Shown here in pieces: positions 61,408-64,000 of a stretch of DNA of 64,000 nucleotides. How positions within the stretch are numbered: the stretch's first letter is position 1; each line of letters begins with the position of its first letter. The notes under the pieces are model-generated. The model was not told the DNA's origin, did not search any database, and saw only the letters and a list, made by a program, of their open reading frames with translations. Source of the DNA: Christensenella sp. UBA1685 (lineage in GTDB: Bacteria; Bacillota; Clostridia; Christensenellales; CAG-138); the NCBI GenBank assembly GCA_002320595.1, contig DCKB01000076.1, positions 1-64,000 on the forward strand. The letters run 5' to 3'. Position numbers and translations under genes: made by a program.

Positions 61408-62037
61408 TCAGCTCTCTAAGCTTTCAAAAAAAGCATTGATCTGCTCCAGGGAATCAAATGGAATCCCCACTTCCAGTTCGGCCCGCGTTTCTTCGTCCAG
61501 TGCATCAATCTCAATGGGGATCTCCATCACAACATATGGCAGGAAGGTATCCGGATCCGTCCGTTTCACGCATACTGTGCCATGATCCAAAAGAAGCACA
61601 TAATGTTTGGGACAATACCCCATAAGTTCCCGTTTCAGCTTTACCTTTGCGGTGGTGAACATCCGCACCTCATAATCAGCATATGTGCTTTTGAGTTCCT
61701 CAAGCGTCATGCCCACCGCACTTTCAGTGTCGCTTTCAACGCACTCATGCCCGCAGGCTGAAAAAGCGCTGATCCATTCTACCTGAGTCGTATCAAGAAC
61801 ACAGACTGTTCGATCTCCGCCGACCGCCTGCATATTGTTTTCCGGCGAAACATCCGGCGTTTGAGCATCGCCCGGCAGTTCTGCCTGCATGAGGTTAAAC
61901 GGATCCTGTTGTTGCGGCCAAAGCGTCAACGACGCCATGCCGCCAAAGAGCACTCCCATTAAAAAGACCGCTACCGCGCCGCCGGCGACCAGCGCACGGC
62001 GTGGTCGGAATCCGTTGGTAAACGATTTTGAAGCCAT
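61408..62037 (-). CDS. BofC C-terminal domain-like membrane protein
   Basis: 209 residues. One N-terminal membrane helix (about 17-40), then a Pro/Gln-rich spacer, a VEWISAFSACGHECVE region, and a C-terminal domain (about 145-205; GYCPKHYVLLLDHGTVCVKR, then FDSLEQINAFFE) that resembles the BofC C-terminal domain. In B. subtilis BofC is a forespore intermembrane protein that tunes SpoIVB signalling. The N-terminal forespore part differs. The ATG at 62037 follows GGAGG. No neighbours in the same operon are clearly sporulation genes. Confidence 0.65.
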   Translation of the reverse strand: MASKSFTNGFRPRRALVAGGAVAVFLMGVLFGGMASLTLWPQQQDPFNLMQAELPGDAQTPDVSPENNMQAVGGDRTVCVLDTTQVEWISAFSACGHECVESDTESAVGMTLEELKSTYADYEVRMFTTAKVKLKRELMGYCPKHYVLLLDHGTVCVKRTDPDTFLPYVVMEIPIEIDALDEETRAELEVGIPFDSLEQINAFFESLES

Positions 62038-62097
62038 TTTCCCGCCTCCTTTGGGATAAAACATTCCCTCAAAAGCGGTTCTTTATGCATTGCATGC

Positions 62098-62132
62098 AAA
62101 ATGGCCGCCAGCAAAGGTATGGGCGGCCGTTT
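62098..62132 (-). terminator. Terminator after htrA
   Basis: GGCCGCC (62103-62109) and GGCGGCC (62122-62128), with A/T-rich sequence on either side; on the minus strand TTTT follows. Confidence 0.6.
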
Positions 62133-62166
62133 CTGTATGCAATAGTTTTCGCTTTTTGTCTACCGT

Positions 62167-63495
62167 TTATCCAAAGAAATTATAATCCGCTTCGCCCCCA
62201 ACAAGCTCGGAACCCATCGTGTTGAGATCGCCGATCACAAGCGTGGTTTCAAAGTATTCTCCTCCCCGCCATACTTTCAGCTTCAGAGCGTCTCCGACCG
62301 TTTTTGCCTTCACATGTGCGACGAATTCATCTTGCGTCGGGACAGACATTCCATCCACCTCAACAATGATATCGTTTGGCCGGAGGCCGGCCTGATCCGC
62401 AGGTCCATCCTTGGTGACGGTGTACACAAGCATGCCTTCGGCAGTTTCATATTGCTGTGCGGAAAGCGCATCCCAAGTTACGATGGTTACGCCGATGCCC
62501 GGGCGGAGCACATAACCGTTGGTAATGAGTTGGGAAACAATCTTCAATGCATCGTTAATCGGGATGGCAAAGCCAAGGCCTTCCGCGCTGATTGCATTGC
62601 CGTATTCATCATAGCTTGCGGTAACGGTTTTCGCTGAGGTAATTCCGATCACCTCGCCCGCCATGTTAAGGAGCGGCCCGCCGCTGCTGCCGGGGTTCAC
62701 GGCTGCATCCGTCTGGAGATAGGTGTTCGTTTTCCCGTCAATATTTACATCCCGCGCTGCAGCGCTGATGATGCCAAACGTGGTGGTGCCCGCAAGTTCG
62801 CGTCCTGTGGGATCTCCGATGGCAATGGTAAATTCGCCCACACGCACCGCGTCGGAATCGCCCAGTTTAAGGGCATGCAGGTTTTCGCCTTCGATTTTAA
62901 GCACCGCAATGTCCATGGATTTATCCATACCAACGAGTTCCGCATCCACCTCTGTACCATCCGCAAAGGTAACCGCAACCGCATCTGCATCTTCCACTAC
63001 ATGCGCATTTGTAACGATATACCCATCCTTTGAAATAAGGAACGCGGAACCCGTAGCCCGTTCTACATATGAGCCGCCAAAGTCTTTGATGTAGGCGTAG
63101 TTAATTACGCCCAAAACACCTGCGCTGACCTGCTCCACAATATCCGGGATGGGATTCGCCGCGTTTCCGATGACCGGGCTTTCTCCATTCAGTTCCGGCA
63201 TTGGGCGCGTCGTCGGATTTGGCGTATAGGCAGGCCGTTCCGTTTCCGCCGGCTGCTGTGCCGGGGTTGGGGTCGCTTCCGGAGAAACCAAGCCCGGCTG
63301 TGCCGTAGGTACAGCCGGCTGCGTTCGCTCCGCAATCTCATACAATGAGGGCATCAGGATCGTTGCAAGAAGCGCTCCAATGATAGTAAAAACGACTGCC
63401 GTCACAATATAGCCGCCAATTCCGCGCCGCGGCGGCGGATTCTGCGGTTGTTCCTGCCGGTCGTTCTGCTCGTAGTAATAGTTCGGATATTCCAT
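62167..63495 (-). CDS. HtrA/DegP-type serine protease with PDZ domain
   Basis: 442 residues: an N-terminal membrane helix (about 29-52), a Pro/Thr-rich linker, a trypsin-like domain with His in TNAHVVEDAD, Asp in MDIAVLKIEG and Ser in NPGSSGGPL, and one PDZ domain (about 345-430; GPADQAGLRPNDIIVEVDG). A membrane-bound protease that degrades misfolded envelope proteins. It begins 3 nt after the stop of the kinase gene, so the two form one operon, similar to walK-htrC in B. subtilis. Confidence 0.93.
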   Translation of the reverse strand: MEYPNYYYEQNDRQEQPQNPPPRRGIGGYIVTAVVFTIIGALLATILMPSLYEIAERTQPAVPTAQPGLVSPEATPTPAQQPAETERPAYTPNPTTRPMPELNGESPVIGNAANPIPDIVEQVSAGVLGVINYAYIKDFGGSYVERATGSAFLISKDGYIVTNAHVVEDADAVAVTFADGTEVDAELVGMDKSMDIAVLKIEGENLHALKLGDSDAVRVGEFTIAIGDPTGRELAGTTTFGIISAAARDVNIDGKTNTYLQTDAAVNPGSSGGPLLNMAGEVIGITSAKTVTASYDEYGNAISAEGLGFAIPINDALKIVSQLITNGYVLRPGIGVTIVTWDALSAQQYETAEGMLVYTVTKDGPADQAGLRPNDIIVEVDGMSVPTQDEFVAHVKAKTVGDALKLKVWRGGEYFETTLVIGDLNTMGSELVGGEADYNFFG

Positions 63496-63498
63496 GTT

Positions 63499-64000
63499 TT
63501 ACCTCCGTTGCGCGGCATATGGGCGCGGTTTCGCCTGCTGCTCGCATAGTTTAAGCGTAAACGTGAAGCAGGTTCCATTTCCCGGAGGCGATTCAACCGT
63601 AATGGTTTGTCCATGCTGCTCCACGATTCGTTTTACAATTGAAAGCCCAATCCCTGTGGACGAACCCGAAGGCGTATGCGCCTTTTCAGCCTTGTAGAAC
63701 CGGTCGAACACATACGGAAGGTCCTCTGCCGCGATACCAACGCCCTCATCTTTTACCGAAACGCGTACATTTCGTTTGCCGGTCTCTGTTTTGAGCGTCA
63801 GCGTTCCGCCCGCAGGCGAAAATTTAATCGCATTATCAATCAAGTTTCGTACAACCTGCGCAATTTGATCCACATCCGCTTCCACCATCGTGTGCTCCGC
63901 ATCAAAATCCATGTTAACGTCAATGTTTGCCGCATTGATGCGCGCTTCAAACGTCAGCAGCGTACGGATAATCAGCTCGTTGATATCAAACGCTTCGATC
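63499..64000 (-). CDS. Sensor histidine kinase, C-terminal part (partial at window edge)
   Basis: The last 166 codons of a kinase are visible; the 5' part lies beyond the window. The ATPase domain is complete: DNAIKFSPAGGTL (N box), KDEGVGIAAEDLPYVFDRF (G1 and F boxes), GTGIGLSIVKRIV and ESPPGNGTCFTF. The PhoR/WalK-like series and the adjacent htrA suggest a cell-envelope kinase. Confidence 0.9.
   Translation of the reverse strand, partial: IEAFDINELIIRTLLTFEARINAANIDVNMDFDAEHTMVEADVDQIAQVVRNLIDNAIKFSPAGGTLTLKTETGKRNVRVSVKDEGVGIAAEDLPYVFDRFYKAEKAHTPSGSSTGIGLSIVKRIVEQHGQTITVESPPGNGTCFTFTLKLCEQQAKPRPYAAQRR

Noticed and set aside
1..64000. tRNA, rRNA, CRISPR and transposase genes
   Set aside because: No tRNA T-loop/acceptor combination, no regularly spaced repeats and no transposase or integrase motif could be found by eye.

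Overview
The window looks like chromosomal DNA of a Gram-positive anaerobe of the class Clostridia (Bacillota). Evidence for this is WhiA, RapZ and a B. subtilis-type MurB, a DnaE with an N-terminal PHP domain, a LytTR regulator, WalRK/PhoPR-like two-component systems, sigma-A promoters with well-spaced -35 and -10 boxes, strong GGAGG ribosome binding sites, and sporulation-type genes (a GerMN lipoprotein, a CotH protein, a BofC-like protein). No finer placement is supported.

Layout. 1-5.7 kb: the end of an integrated mobile element, more AT-rich than the host DNA. It carries a heterodimeric ABC exporter and a LytTR/GHKL two-component system, and it is fused to the 3' end of rlmD, a known integration site of Firmicutes ICEs. 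5.7-15.7 kb: host core genes on the minus strand (rlmD, pfkA, dnaE, whiA, rapZ, murB, a solute-binding-like protein). yvcK, normally between rapZ and whiA, is missing. 15.7-15.9 kb: a candidate structured RNA with its own promoter and terminator. 16-22 kb: a radical SAM activase-like gene and two tandem paralogous sensor kinase/regulator pairs. 22.3-33.6 kb: a CotH/lamin-tail lipoprotein, yebC, a family 4 uracil-DNA glycosylase, a lipase, LysR plus a WG-repeat protein, the tdh-kbl threonine pathway, a Gln-rich micro-protein and a GNAT acetyltransferase. 33.8-36 kb: rpmB and an ABC importer lacking a binding protein. 36-45.8 kb: a long minus-strand set: type IIA topoisomerase B and A, an OB-fold protein, a FAH-family protein, rqcH, gerM, an inosine/xanthosine triphosphatase and a phosphodiesterase.

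46-51.8 kb: a DUF4364 gene and a DUF421 gene, then a decaying exopolysaccharide locus (ABC exporter, tyrosine autokinase, PHP phosphatase and CapD epimerase, all with frameshifts, stops or deletions, around two intact ORFs). 51.9-56.5 kb: a manganese (yybP-ykoY) riboswitch controlling a P2-type ATPase that is therefore probably a Mn2+ exporter, followed by a SulP anion transporter. 56.6-64 kb: a HerA-like ATPase, a DivIVA-like coiled-coil protein, ruvCAB, a BofC-like protein, an HtrA protease and the end of a sensor kinase truncated by the window edge.

No tRNA, rRNA, CRISPR array or insertion-sequence transposase was recognised. The most interesting signals are the RNA at 15.7-15.9 kb, the element junction in rlmD, the riboswitch-ATPase unit, and the decaying polysaccharide locus, where one deletion endpoint sits next to a perfect 34-bp palindrome.
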